64,000 bases of DNA from Pontibacter oryzae (lineage in GTDB: Bacteria; Bacteroidota; Bacteroidia; Cytophagales; Hymenobacteraceae), in the NCBI RefSeq assembly GCF_003576375.1, contig NZ_QWGE01000005.1, positions 248,001-312,000 on the forward strand, read 5' to 3'. The position numbers were made by a program, and so were the translations under genes. Numbering within the stretch: the stretch's first letter is position 1; the number at the start of each line of letters is the position of its first letter. Positions 26,289 through 33,908 of the stretch are shown here, in pieces. Below the pieces are notes generated by a model, which was given only the letters and a program-made list of their open reading frames with translations, did no database searches and was not told where the DNA came from.

Positions 26289-27305
26289 TTATTCGTTGTT
26301 TCGCTGTGCTGCTTTATCCGTTCGTTCGGTTAAAGCAGACTGAGATAGCGGGGATTCACTGGCATGGCCGCTGGCTCTTTCTTTTCCTATGCCACCCTCG
26401 TTGGGCAATGCGCGGTTAATCAACCCAAGCATATTATTTGTAAGTGAGGGGGCAATACCGTGCAGCAATGCCCCAAGTTTAGCAGGAACAGTAGTGGTAA
26501 CGTGCGCATCGCCGTGGCGCAAGGCATCTAGAATCTTGGCGGCTGTTGCTTCGGCACTCATAGAGGACAGCGGGCTGGAATCCATGATCTTAAACAGCGC
26601 ATACTCCTTTTTATGTTGACCCTTTACAATAGCGTGCCCTGGGCTGCCTGTCCGGATCAGGCCTGGCGTGGCTGTGGTAACTGTTATATTATACTTTGCA
26701 AGCTCTTCTCTCAGCCCTTCTGATAAACCAACCAGAGCAAACTTGCTGGCACTGTAAGGTACCAGGTGCGGTACACTAATTTTTCCGCCAATAGAGGCGA
26801 TATTAAGGATGCGGCCTTCGCCACGGGCTTTCATTACGGGCAATACCGCCAGCGTGGTATACACCGGCCCCCAGTAATGTGTTTGTATTGCTTCGTCAAA
26901 CTCCTGCACCGTCATTTCCGTTACTGGCCCGGCATGTATAATTCCAGCGTTGTTTATCAGCACATCAATCGGCCCGAACTCATTTTGTACGTTTGTAATC
27001 GTGTCGTTTACCTGCTGCTGGTTGGTTACGTCGCATTTTATAACGAGCACCTCCGCTCCTTTTCCGGCTAGTTCCATGCGTGCGTCTTCCAGTTCGTTGG
27101 CATCACGGGCACAGAGCACCAGCCGCGCCCCCTCCTTTGCCAGCTGCCTGGCCATCACCAAGCCTAGCCCCCTGGAGCCACCGGTTATTAGCACTGTTTT
27201 CCCACTGAAATTATAGGCTGTCAGGTTCCTGTAAACGGCTCTTGCTGCCAGTAATGCTCCTGCGCCCAGCGTTAGCCACCATACATTGCTCTTGTCTGTC
27301 TTCAT
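26289..27305 (-). CDS. Short-chain dehydrogenase/reductase with N-terminal membrane segment
   Basis: 338 residues. A hydrophobic segment at about 9-26 precedes the NAD(P)-binding motif TGGSRGLG (41-48), followed by NNAG and the catalytic YSASK (Tyr near 184) with an upstream Ser in LNIASIGGK. Arg in LCARD after beta-2 suggests NADP(H). The C-terminal 35 residues (ERASGHASESPLSQ) are polar and probably disordered. Resembles the DltE/SDR group acting on lipids or fatty aldehydes, but the substrate is unknown. A short intergenic region with a terminator separates it from the upstream OM barrel gene. Confidence 0.88.
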   Translation of the reverse strand: MKTDKSNVWWLTLGAGALLAARAVYRNLTAYNFSGKTVLITGGSRGLGLVMARQLAKEGARLVLCARDANELEDARMELAGKGAEVLVIKCDVTNQQQVNDTITNVQNEFGPIDVLINNAGIIHAGPVTEMTVQEFDEAIQTHYWGPVYTTLAVLPVMKARGEGRILNIASIGGKISVPHLVPYSASKFALVGLSEGLREELAKYNITVTTATPGLIRTGSPGHAIVKGQHKKEYALFKIMDSSPLSSMSAEATAAKILDALRHGDAHVTTTVPAKLGALLHGIAPSLTNNMLGLINRALPNEGGIGKERASGHASESPLSQSALTERTDKAAQRNNE

Positions 27306-27324
27306 CTTGCTTTGGTTTAAAAAA

Positions 27325-27357
27325 TAAAGGCAGGAGCTTCCAAAGCACCTGCCTTTA
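27325..27357 (-). terminator. Terminator of the OM barrel gene
   Basis: Perfect 10-bp arms taaaggcagg (27325-27334) and cctgccttta (27348-27357) with a 13-base loop; on the minus strand a T-rich run follows. It lies 39 bases after the stop at 27397. Confidence 0.8.
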
Positions 27358-27396
27358 CCTCTACGTCAGTAAAAATATGCGGTTAGTGAACAGTTC

Positions 27397-28170
27397 CTAA
27401 CGGCTCTGCGGTTTTTTAGAGAATATCTTGTTTTTAAGAACAGGTGTGTACTGCAGCTTTACCACAGCTATGCCATAGTGATCTGTATTGCCGGGATTGC
27501 CAAGCCTTGGGCCAATATTATCCAAAAAATCTGTTGTAGTGATCTGGTACATGAGCTCTGGGGCAATGCTAAACTCGTTGTTGATACGGAAACGTATGCC
27601 GCCTCCAAAAGGAATAACCGCCGCGATGGCCGGATACTCTCGCTCCGGGTCATAGGTTGTCTGAGAGTCATCGAGGTTGCCCTCGCCTGGGTAGGAGGTT
27701 GGGGTGTAATAAATGGCGCCTACACCTCCCCTGATGTATGGCACTGCAAAACGCTTCCGGCTAGAACGGTAATTGCCTGAGCCGGCATAACTGTCCCAAA
27801 GGTTTAGCACCGCTGTGGCGCTAAAAGCCAGCACCTCCGACTCAAAGGAGATATTGCTGGTTTGGCGGGGGTCTTTCTCGTTTGCCCCAAGCTTTACATA
27901 ATCAATGGTGCCGCTTATGCCGAAGTTTGGGGTAAGCTTATAAAGCGCGCCTACGCTAACCACTGGACCAAACTCATTGCAACCCAGGCTCCCACAGATA
28001 TCGCTTTTAACGCCGGCCACACCTGCGCCAACCAGCACCACTATATTTCCGCTCTCAGGTATTTGCGTACCGTTTCTTCTGCTGCGGTTGTTGTATTGCG
28101 CACTTGCATCCCATGGGAAGAGCATAAGTATAAAAAGCAGCGCTAAAAAGTAGTAAGGGTTCCTGTTCAT
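27397..28170 (-). CDS. Outer-membrane beta-barrel protein
   Basis: 257 residues from the ATG at 28170, which gives a proper signal peptide (MNRNPYYFLALLFILMLFPWDASA); the in-frame GTG at 28197 is less likely. The mature part has strands typical of Bacteroidota OM barrels: IVVLVGAGVAGVKSD, FGPVVSVGALYKL, FGISGTIDYVKLG, VPYIRGGVGAIYYTP, FGGGIRFRINNEFSIAPELMY and VVKLQYTP. The Cys pair in DICGSLGCNEF is unusual for a barrel and may form a disulfide in a loop. Function unknown. Confidence 0.78.
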   Translation of the reverse strand: MNRNPYYFLALLFILMLFPWDASAQYNNRSRRNGTQIPESGNIVVLVGAGVAGVKSDICGSLGCNEFGPVVSVGALYKLTPNFGISGTIDYVKLGANEKDPRQTSNISFESEVLAFSATAVLNLWDSYAGSGNYRSSRKRFAVPYIRGGVGAIYYTPTSYPGEGNLDDSQTTYDPEREYPAIAAVIPFGGGIRFRINNEFSIAPELMYQITTTDFLDNIGPRLGNPGNTDHYGIAVVKLQYTPVLKNKIFSKKPQSR

Positions 28171-28473
28171 TGCCAAGACAGGTTTAAGGAAGTACACGTT
28201 CGGGAATTCAATGTTTTTTAGGCTTTATTGATAAAAACAACCCTTTTGCACGGAGGCAGTGGGTAAACAAAGCTAGCAGTTGGCAATGTATGAAGTATAC
28301 GTACAGCTGCCAGACTCTTTACCCTCTACGTGATTTTCAAAAGAAAGATGATGCTTTATTTATAAGTACATCAGAATATTAAAATAGCATAATAAAAGCT
28401 GCCCTGTAAAGTATACGGAGCAGCTTTTAGCGTTTAAATGAATGCACTTTCCCAGGCTCAACAGCCTCATATA
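28171..28473. other. 303-base gene-free stretch between OM barrel and M28 peptidase genes
   Basis: Holds the terminator at 28393-28429 and presumably the promoter of the OM barrel gene at its left end, but I see no TAnnTTTG element there. No credible frame. Confidence 0.5.
28393..28429 (-). terminator. Terminator of the M28 peptidase gene
   Basis: Perfect 10-bp arms taaaagctgc and gcagctttta around a 17-base loop that contains AAAGTATA. It lies 45 bases after the stop at 28474. Confidence 0.65.
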
Positions 28474-29385
28474 TCAGTTAAGTGGCGTCTGGCCCAGCTT
28501 TGCATCTACCACCTTCAGAAAATCCAGCACCAGGCCTGCCGCATCGGCGTAGAACTGCTGGTTAATCTGCTTAAACTCATCCGTACCTTTGTGATAATAT
28601 GGATGGTCCTCAACCCCAAAGTATACATACGGGATTTTATACTTATGAAAAACGGCGTGATCCGATTGGCCTGTCCAGTCATCATGGCCCTGCTCCGGGC
28701 GGTCGTGGCCGAGCATCAGCTTTGCCCCAGCACGTGGTTTTACTTGATTTAGGTATGGCAGTAACTTAGGGTAATGGTAAGCCCCGCTGGCATATAGCTC
28801 GCCCTTCTTGTTGATGCTGAGCATATCCATGTTTACGTTTAGCAGGATATCGTTTTGCGGCACAGGCGGCCGCCCTAGAAAAGCCTTTGCACCTTGCAAC
28901 CCTAGTTCCTCGCCATCTAGGGCAGCAAAAATAATAGTATGTTTGGGCGGATGCTTTGCAAAATAGGTAGCCGCAGCCAACAAAGCTCCAACACCGGAGG
29001 CATTGTCATCGGCACCATTAAAGACTTCTTCACCGTCAAAGCCTACATGGTCATAATGCGCGGTAACGACGATTGCCTTACCGGATTTGCCGGCAATGTA
29101 CCCTACCAGGTTAGTCGCCTGCTCTACCTGCACGCGCTGGGTGTTTATCTTAAAATACTGTTTATAATCATCTCCAAAGGCTTTCAGTCCTGCTTGCTTA
29201 AAGCGTGTCTGTATATACTCCTGGGCCATTTTGCTTCCTTCGGAGCCGCTCAGCCTACCGCCCATGGAGTCAGCGGATAGCACTTTCACGTCCTGTAGCA
29301 ACTGAGAGGCATCAAGTAATACGCGTTGCGCTGAAGCCACAAAAGGCAGGCTCAACAGAGCGGCAAGTATGATTGTTTTCTTCAT
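28474..29385 (-). CDS. Secreted M28 family zinc aminopeptidase
   Basis: 303 residues with signal peptide (MKKTIILAALLSLPFVASA). The co-catalytic two-zinc site is complete: AHYDH, GADDNASGVGALL (Asp ligand), ALDGEELG (catalytic Glu and Glu ligand), NMDMLS (Asp) and the final His in EDHPYYHKGTD. M28 enzymes remove N-terminal residues from peptides; this short single-domain form is exported and would act in the periplasm or outside. Monocistronic. Confidence 0.92.
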   Translation of the reverse strand: MKKTIILAALLSLPFVASAQRVLLDASQLLQDVKVLSADSMGGRLSGSEGSKMAQEYIQTRFKQAGLKAFGDDYKQYFKINTQRVQVEQATNLVGYIAGKSGKAIVVTAHYDHVGFDGEEVFNGADDNASGVGALLAAATYFAKHPPKHTIIFAALDGEELGLQGAKAFLGRPPVPQNDILLNVNMDMLSINKKGELYASGAYHYPKLLPYLNQVKPRAGAKLMLGHDRPEQGHDDWTGQSDHAVFHKYKIPYVYFGVEDHPYYHKGTDEFKQINQQFYADAAGLVLDFLKVVDAKLGQTPLN

Positions 29386-29441
29386 AGATCAATTTATACT
29401 CTAAGTTAGGATGCCGGCAAGGATATACAAATATCTCCTTC

Positions 29442-29651
29442 TTAATTCTTTTGCCACGGAATCCAGCTTTTCTGGCGTAGCGCCTTTTGCTTCTGCTGGT
29501 TTGTGTTGAGCGGGTGGCGCTGCATCTCCTGCATGTAGTTACCTTTTTGCTCTAGTAATTCGCCTTTGGGTACCCAGCCGTGGCGCATGTATGTTTTAAC
29601 CGTGCTGGCTACTACCTGTAAGTCTCTGTTGTTTATTACGTCGTAATCCAT
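29442..29651 (-). CDS. Small DUF1737-like protein
   Basis: 69 residues. The N-terminal half (MDYDVINNRDLQVVASTVKT, then HGWVPKGEL) resembles DUF1737, whose members show a long helix followed by G-W-x-P-x-G-G. The C-terminal half is rich in Gln, Lys and Asn with no recognisable fold. It may be a real small gene given its conserved-looking start; function unknown. Confidence 0.5.
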   Translation of the reverse strand: MDYDVINNRDLQVVASTVKTYMRHGWVPKGELLEQKGNYMQEMQRHPLNTNQQKQKALRQKSWIPWQKN

Positions 29652-29777
29652 CTTGTTTATTCAGCTTATATTTCTTTACATATCAACTGCTTATGTTTAA
29701 ACAAGGAACGTGCCACTACGAGCGTAATTAACAAAAGTTACAAAAGAATTAGAGACCAGATAAACAAACATAAAAAA

Positions 29778-29798
29778 AGCCAGGTAGTGTGCCTGGCT
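29778..29798 (-). terminator. Terminator of the LEA-like lipoprotein gene
   Basis: 7-bp arms agccagg / cctggct with a 7-base loop; on the minus strand seven T residues follow. It is 8 bases after the stop at 29806. Confidence 0.75.
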
Positions 29799-29805
29799 TC
29801 TGTGG

Positions 29806-30390
29806 TTATTCCTTAATGCTGATGTAGGTTGGCAACTCAAACTGCCCGACTGAGGTATCTATGGTCGGTTTTATCTGTAGCGTTACTTTAGGCCTGTTAG
29901 CATCGTTTTGGTTTAGCAGCGTGGCTAGGCGTAGGAGCTTATTCAGGTCTGGGCGGCCATTGCCATCGTCGGCCAGGGCCAGCGGAGAGCTTACCGTAAT
30001 GCTGTTAAGGCCATTCCGGAGTTCTACCGGCTCGCTTACCAGACCGCTCAGCGTGTGCTGGTCGCCTACAAGCAGCTGCCACTTCAGTTGGGTAACCTTC
30101 ATGGTGCGGTCCTGGCTGTTTTCAGGCAACTCCACGCTGAGGCCGATAGTAGAAACTGCATTCAGCTTATTTTCTGAGAAGGCAGTATAAAGCACGGCGG
30201 CATCATTAAAGGAGAAGTCCTGTGCTCCTTTTTTCTTTAGCAGGTCAATGCCGTTCAGCTCCATCTTATCAATGCTCTTCAGGCTATACTCGGCTTCTTT
30301 AAAAGCCTCCAGGTCATCTTTTGTTTTGCACGCAAAGCCCAGCACTAGCAAGGCAAACAGTAGCGCGGCATTTCCAATTTTTCTAATCAT
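29806..30390 (-). CDS. Lipoprotein resembling LEA type 2 / WHy proteins
   Basis: 194 residues. Signal LLFALLVLGFAC gives a lipobox with the Cys before KTKDDLEAF. The repeated hydrophobic-polar strand pattern (YSLKSIDKMELNGIDLL, then AVSTIGLSVELPENSQDRTMKV, later RPKVTLQIKP) and NG-x-N-S-I-T-V-x-x-P resemble the LEA14/WHy beta-sandwich found in desiccation- and stress-related proteins of many bacteria. The assignment rests on pattern. The stop of the adjacent head-GIN gene lies 9 bases upstream of its start, so the two may be one transcript. Confidence 0.6.
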   Translation of the reverse strand: MIRKIGNAALLFALLVLGFACKTKDDLEAFKEAEYSLKSIDKMELNGIDLLKKKGAQDFSFNDAAVLYTAFSENKLNAVSTIGLSVELPENSQDRTMKVTQLKWQLLVGDQHTLSGLVSEPVELRNGLNSITVSSPLALADDGNGRPDLNKLLRLATLLNQNDANRPKVTLQIKPTIDTSVGQFELPTYISIKE

Positions 30391-30399
30391 ATGGTTAGG

Positions 30400-31119
30400 T
30401 TACTTCTTAATCACTTTTCCAGAACCTGATATGCTGGTGTTAACGGCAGGGCTACCCTGATAGTATACTTTTCCGCTTCCACTTATATCAACATCCAATT
30501 GCGCATCAACTTTCAGCCCTGCCTCTCCCGAACCGGATATGCTCACTTTTGCCTCCCGTGAGTCCACATCAAAAGCCATGTAGTTTCCGGAGCCTGAGAT
30601 TGATACATCCTGGTTCGTCGCCACTCCCGCTGCACGAATTGTGCCAGAGCCACTGATGCGCGCCTCCAGATCCTGTGCCGCCACACGCAGCATTATACTC
30701 CCAGAGCCTGAAACACTTGCATCAAACGAAGAAGTTTCAAATACATTTTCTACTACCAGGTTTCCGTTGCCCCCCACCGATACGCGCTCCAACTCCGGCA
30801 GCGTGATGTATACTTCCACTTGCTTGTGATTACGCAGGCAGCGGTCAAATTCAATATCCCAAACTCCATTCTCAACACCCTGTTCCAGTTCGTCTAGTAC
30901 GTTGGCCTGACCGCTCACTTCCACGCGCTGCCTGCTGCCTTTGCTGATGTATACCTTATGGTTTCCGCTTACCGCTACCCCATTGAAATCTCGGAGTTCG
31001 AGTTCCCGCGTTTCCAGCCCTCCTTCTCCTTCCAGGCAAAAGCCATCCTCATCGCAGGAGGTTAGCAGCGCGGCTACCGATACAAACAAAAGCGCCAATG
31101 GTAATTTTGGGATTTTCAT
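30400..31119 (-). CDS. Head-GIN (DUF2807) lipoprotein
   Basis: 239 residues from ATG 31119, which gives the lipoprotein signal (FVSVAALLTSC, Cys22); an upstream start at 31179 would hide it. The body is a right-handed beta-helix made of repeats such as VSGSGSIMLR, ISGSGTIRAA, VSISGSGNYMAF and ISGSGEAGLK, the DUF2807 head-GIN pattern of Bacteroidota. Function unknown; membership of the outer membrane or periplasm is inferred. It is followed at 9 bases by the LEA-like lipoprotein gene. Confidence 0.88.
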   Translation of the reverse strand: MKIPKLPLALLFVSVAALLTSCDEDGFCLEGEGGLETRELELRDFNGVAVSGNHKVYISKGSRQRVEVSGQANVLDELEQGVENGVWDIEFDRCLRNHKQVEVYITLPELERVSVGGNGNLVVENVFETSSFDASVSGSGSIMLRVAAQDLEARISGSGTIRAAGVATNQDVSISGSGNYMAFDVDSREAKVSISGSGEAGLKVDAQLDVDISGSGKVYYQGSPAVNTSISGSGKVIKK

Positions 31120-31168
31120 AGTTTTATAGCTTAGATGTACGAGTTTTCCGCAAGATATTAAATAAAAG

Positions 31169-31203
31169 ACAAGAGCCACACTGCTTGTTAGTGTGGCTCT
31201 TGT
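31169..31203 (-). terminator. Terminator of the M48-like protease gene
   Basis: Perfect 13-bp arms acaagagccacac and gtgtggctcttgt around a 9-base loop. It lies 6 bases after the stop at 31209 and is followed on the minus strand by a T-rich run. Confidence 0.8.
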
Positions 31204-31208
31204 TTGCC

Positions 31209-32117
31209 TTAGGAGAGATGGCCTACGCGCTGGCCCTGCCGGTTTACAAGTATACCCTTATTGTTCACAAAAACCGTTTTCAGGTAATCACTCTCGAAAT
31301 AGTAAGGGAAATCCGGGTTGCCTGTTTTAGCAAGTTTGCCAATTACCTTGGGGCCATCATCAGTTAAATGAACCAGGTTGAGGCGCGTAGTCACAAAAAA
31401 CTGCTCTTGCGGCGCCTTGGCAAAAACCACCCGTGAGAGCACCATGCGGCTATCTAGGCTGGCGCTGCTGCGGTTTACAGTGGCGGCGCGCTGAGGCTGC
31501 TGCGTTGGCCGGGTTACAATGGCGCGCTGGTCTGGCTGCGGAGACTTGGCACTTGCCAGCAACTGCTCATCAGCGCTACGCCAGCCTTTGCTGATCGAGG
31601 CTAACCTGTAGTTGCGGCCAGGGTGCGTGGAGGAGGTTCTTTCTTCTGAAAGCAAGTTTATGGCAGCTTGCGCCTCTGCCAGGCTTGCGCCCATTTTGCG
31701 CAGCACAAAACCCGAAAACTCATCTGCCTCCAACTCATCTCCCGGGTTGCTGCCGCTTCTGCTTAATGTATGGCCGTTGAGGTGGTGCCCTATTTCGTGG
31801 GCAAGTATACTTACACCCGCCCAGTCGGTATGCACGGCATTGTTGATGGCAGCCAGAAAGCGTTCATTGTACAAGATATAGCGCTTGCCGTTATAAACCA
31901 CAGCCGCCGCATTGTCGATGTCGGCAGCGCGCAGTTCGAAGCGTGGCTTCAGGCCCACCACATTAATTATCTCCTGCACAATGTCGCGCGCGCCAACGGT
32001 TGGCGCCAAGGTAACCGGTGAGGAGGGAGCGGCTTGGGTGGCGGCCATGGCCACCTGCCCGCACATTGGAGCCAAAAGAAGCCCCATCACTACGGAAAGT
32101 CTCTTAAAGTATAGCAT
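31209..32117 (-). CDS. M48-like zinc metallopeptidase
   Basis: 302 residues with signal peptide (MGLLLAPMCGQVAMA). The active site is SILAHEIGHHLNGH (HExxH) with the third ligand Glu in DELEADEFSGFVL, 30 residues later, as in M48-type peptidases. Unlike HtpX or BepA it has no membrane helices, and the C-terminal third (near 200-300) is a separate module (TTRLNLVHL, KVIGKLAKTGN, YLKTVFVNNKG). It probably acts in the periplasm or secreted. Substrates unknown. Confidence 0.82.
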   Translation of the reverse strand: MLYFKRLSVVMGLLLAPMCGQVAMAATQAAPSSPVTLAPTVGARDIVQEIINVVGLKPRFELRAADIDNAAAVVYNGKRYILYNERFLAAINNAVHTDWAGVSILAHEIGHHLNGHTLSRSGSNPGDELEADEFSGFVLRKMGASLAEAQAAINLLSEERTSSTHPGRNYRLASISKGWRSADEQLLASAKSPQPDQRAIVTRPTQQPQRAATVNRSSASLDSRMVLSRVVFAKAPQEQFFVTTRLNLVHLTDDGPKVIGKLAKTGNPDFPYYFESDYLKTVFVNNKGILVNRQGQRVGHLS

Positions 32118-32481
32118 AGTATAAAATCTTGTGGGTAATGCAGCTATACCTTAAACGCAGGTGCTGCAGCGGCTAGTATAGAAGCAAGTACTTTGCCAAA
32201 AACCGCTCATTTAGTACTTGCAGTTTAGCACAGCTCGCTTTGTGTGCCTGCCTGTCAGCAGCAGAAAAACAATTGGCTTCCAATTCCAGGCCTCACTCAT
32301 TATAACGAAGCAAGTATACAGTTGCTTAGCAATTGAGTCTGAGAGCATGATTTATAAGTAATCTATAAATTTTAGGTCGACACACTAGTTAACCCACTGG
32401 ATAATGTACTATATTTACCCTCATTTAATGATCTGATCTTTACTTCAATTTGTTATAGATTTAATCATATTTAAGACTCTA
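32118..32481. other. 364-base divergent intergenic region before the PKD/T9SS protein gene
   Basis: Contains a 9-bp inverted repeat gcaagtact / agtacttgc (32184-32192 with 32213-32221) and the 10-mer gaagcaagta twice (32181-32190, 32307-32316). No clear TAnnTTTG element on either strand. Probably the promoter zone of both genes. Confidence 0.45.
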
Positions 32482-33828
32482 ATGAAAGGTTTTTTTTCCG
32501 CTTTAATCATATTATTTAGCATAACTGGAAGTGTTGCGCAAACACAGCTTCCAGAAGCGAAATGTTCAAAAAAACCTATATATACTACCTCACATAAACA
32601 ACGCACGCAAACCTCAAAAACTGGCATGGCCGAAATGAGCGGCAAGATAGCAGTATACTATGTATTGCCAACGGATGCTACGTATGATGCTGCTGAGTTT
32701 GCAGCCGTGAAGAAAATCAGCAGAGAGTTGCAGGCATGGTACAGGGCCAATACAGGAGGTGTTACCTATACCTTTGCCGAGGCCGATACAGTAATTGTGT
32801 ACAATGCCTTACAAGCCAGCAGCTACTATGCTTCTGACTGGTGGAACCTCTTGCTTGCTGAGATGCAGGACCAAGGCGCCCCTATCTTCCAAAACGGGAC
32901 TGTTGCCAGCCTTTGGGTAAAGAGTTTTAACAAGGATGGCCTGATTATGGGTGCCCAGGGCTGCGAAGGCGCTTGTGGAGCAGCCATGGCCGCCATCGAG
33001 AATATTCCTGATTTTAATGCCGAATGCCCCAGCGGCACTGGCGAAGCTGCTTTCCCCTGCGTGCCCCATGGCGTGATGGGCCACAGTTTGGGACATGCTT
33101 TCGGCCTGGTGCATCCTTTTGATATTACGGACACTAAGGAGGTAGCCAACCATAGCATCATGCAAACCTATTGGAATTACCCTGACCTAGCACCAGAGAC
33201 TAACCAGCCCTGGGGACTATTAACTGTAGAGCGCTCGCAGCTTCGTGCTAACATGTTCTTTGGGCAGGAAATACCAGCCAAGCCAACCTATGAGCCAAGT
33301 ATCGTGAACCTGCCGGTGCAGGGCAATGCGCCAGCCATTGCTTTAGACGTAGCTACTGAAGCGCGTACTGCCAACTTTGCTAACACCACCGAAGGCGCCA
33401 ACCTGTTTTACTGGACCTTTGGCGATGGAACAACCAGCAACGAGAAAGCACCAAGCCACACATACGTTAAAAGCGGCACCTATACTGCCACCCTGTATGC
33501 CAGCAGCAGCACATCCATGATGGCAAAGCAAAGTATAGAGGTTCAGGTGTCCAATCCGCTTGCCGTGGATTCAGAAGTTGATACTAAGCATTATATCCTT
33601 TACCCTAACCCCAGCCATGATGGGTTGTTCCGGTTGCAATTACCAGCTCAGACATCTGCCAGCGAGTTAACGGTTAGCAATGTATTGGGCAAGCATGTTC
33701 TTACAACCACTGCTAAGGCCCTGCAGGAGAATATAACTTTAGACCTGCGCCATTTTGCACAAGGCACGTATTACCTTCGCCTGAAACTCAAGGATAAAAC
33801 CCATACTTTGAAACTAATCAGGTTATAA
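32482..33828 (+). CDS. Secreted metzincin-like protein with PKD domain and T9SS sorting tail
   Basis: 448 residues with signal peptide. A protease-like domain (about 50-260) ends in GHSLGHAFGLVHP: the three zinc His of HxxxHxxxxxH are at 201, 205 and 211, but the Glu expected after the first His is Ser202. It is followed by a PKD domain (FYWTFGDGTTSNEKAPSHTY, near 310-355) and a C-terminal type A T9SS sorting domain (YPNPSHDGLF, NVLGKHVL, GTYYLRL). It is therefore exported across the outer membrane and anchored or released. Whether it still cleaves peptides is doubtful. Confidence 0.82.
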   Translation: MKGFFSALIILFSITGSVAQTQLPEAKCSKKPIYTTSHKQRTQTSKTGMAEMSGKIAVYYVLPTDATYDAAEFAAVKKISRELQAWYRANTGGVTYTFAEADTVIVYNALQASSYYASDWWNLLLAEMQDQGAPIFQNGTVASLWVKSFNKDGLIMGAQGCEGACGAAMAAIENIPDFNAECPSGTGEAAFPCVPHGVMGHSLGHAFGLVHPFDITDTKEVANHSIMQTYWNYPDLAPETNQPWGLLTVERSQLRANMFFGQEIPAKPTYEPSIVNLPVQGNAPAIALDVATEARTANFANTTEGANLFYWTFGDGTTSNEKAPSHTYVKSGTYTATLYASSSTSMMAKQSIEVQVSNPLAVDSEVDTKHYILYPNPSHDGLFRLQLPAQTSASELTVSNVLGKHVLTTTAKALQENITLDLRHFAQGTYYLRLKLKDKTHTLKLIRL

Positions 33829-33851
33829 TATTAGTGTGACTACCACGTATA

Positions 33852-33888
33852 AAAAATGCCCGGCCAGATAAACTGCCCGGGCATTTTT
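33852..33888. terminator. Bidirectional terminator between the PKD protein gene and tex
   Basis: Perfect 12-bp arms aaaaatgcccgg and ccgggcattttt with a 13-base loop, 24 bases after the plus-strand stop and 20 bases before the tex stop. Confidence 0.85.
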
Positions 33889-33908
33889 AGTTCATATATT
33901 TGCAAAGC

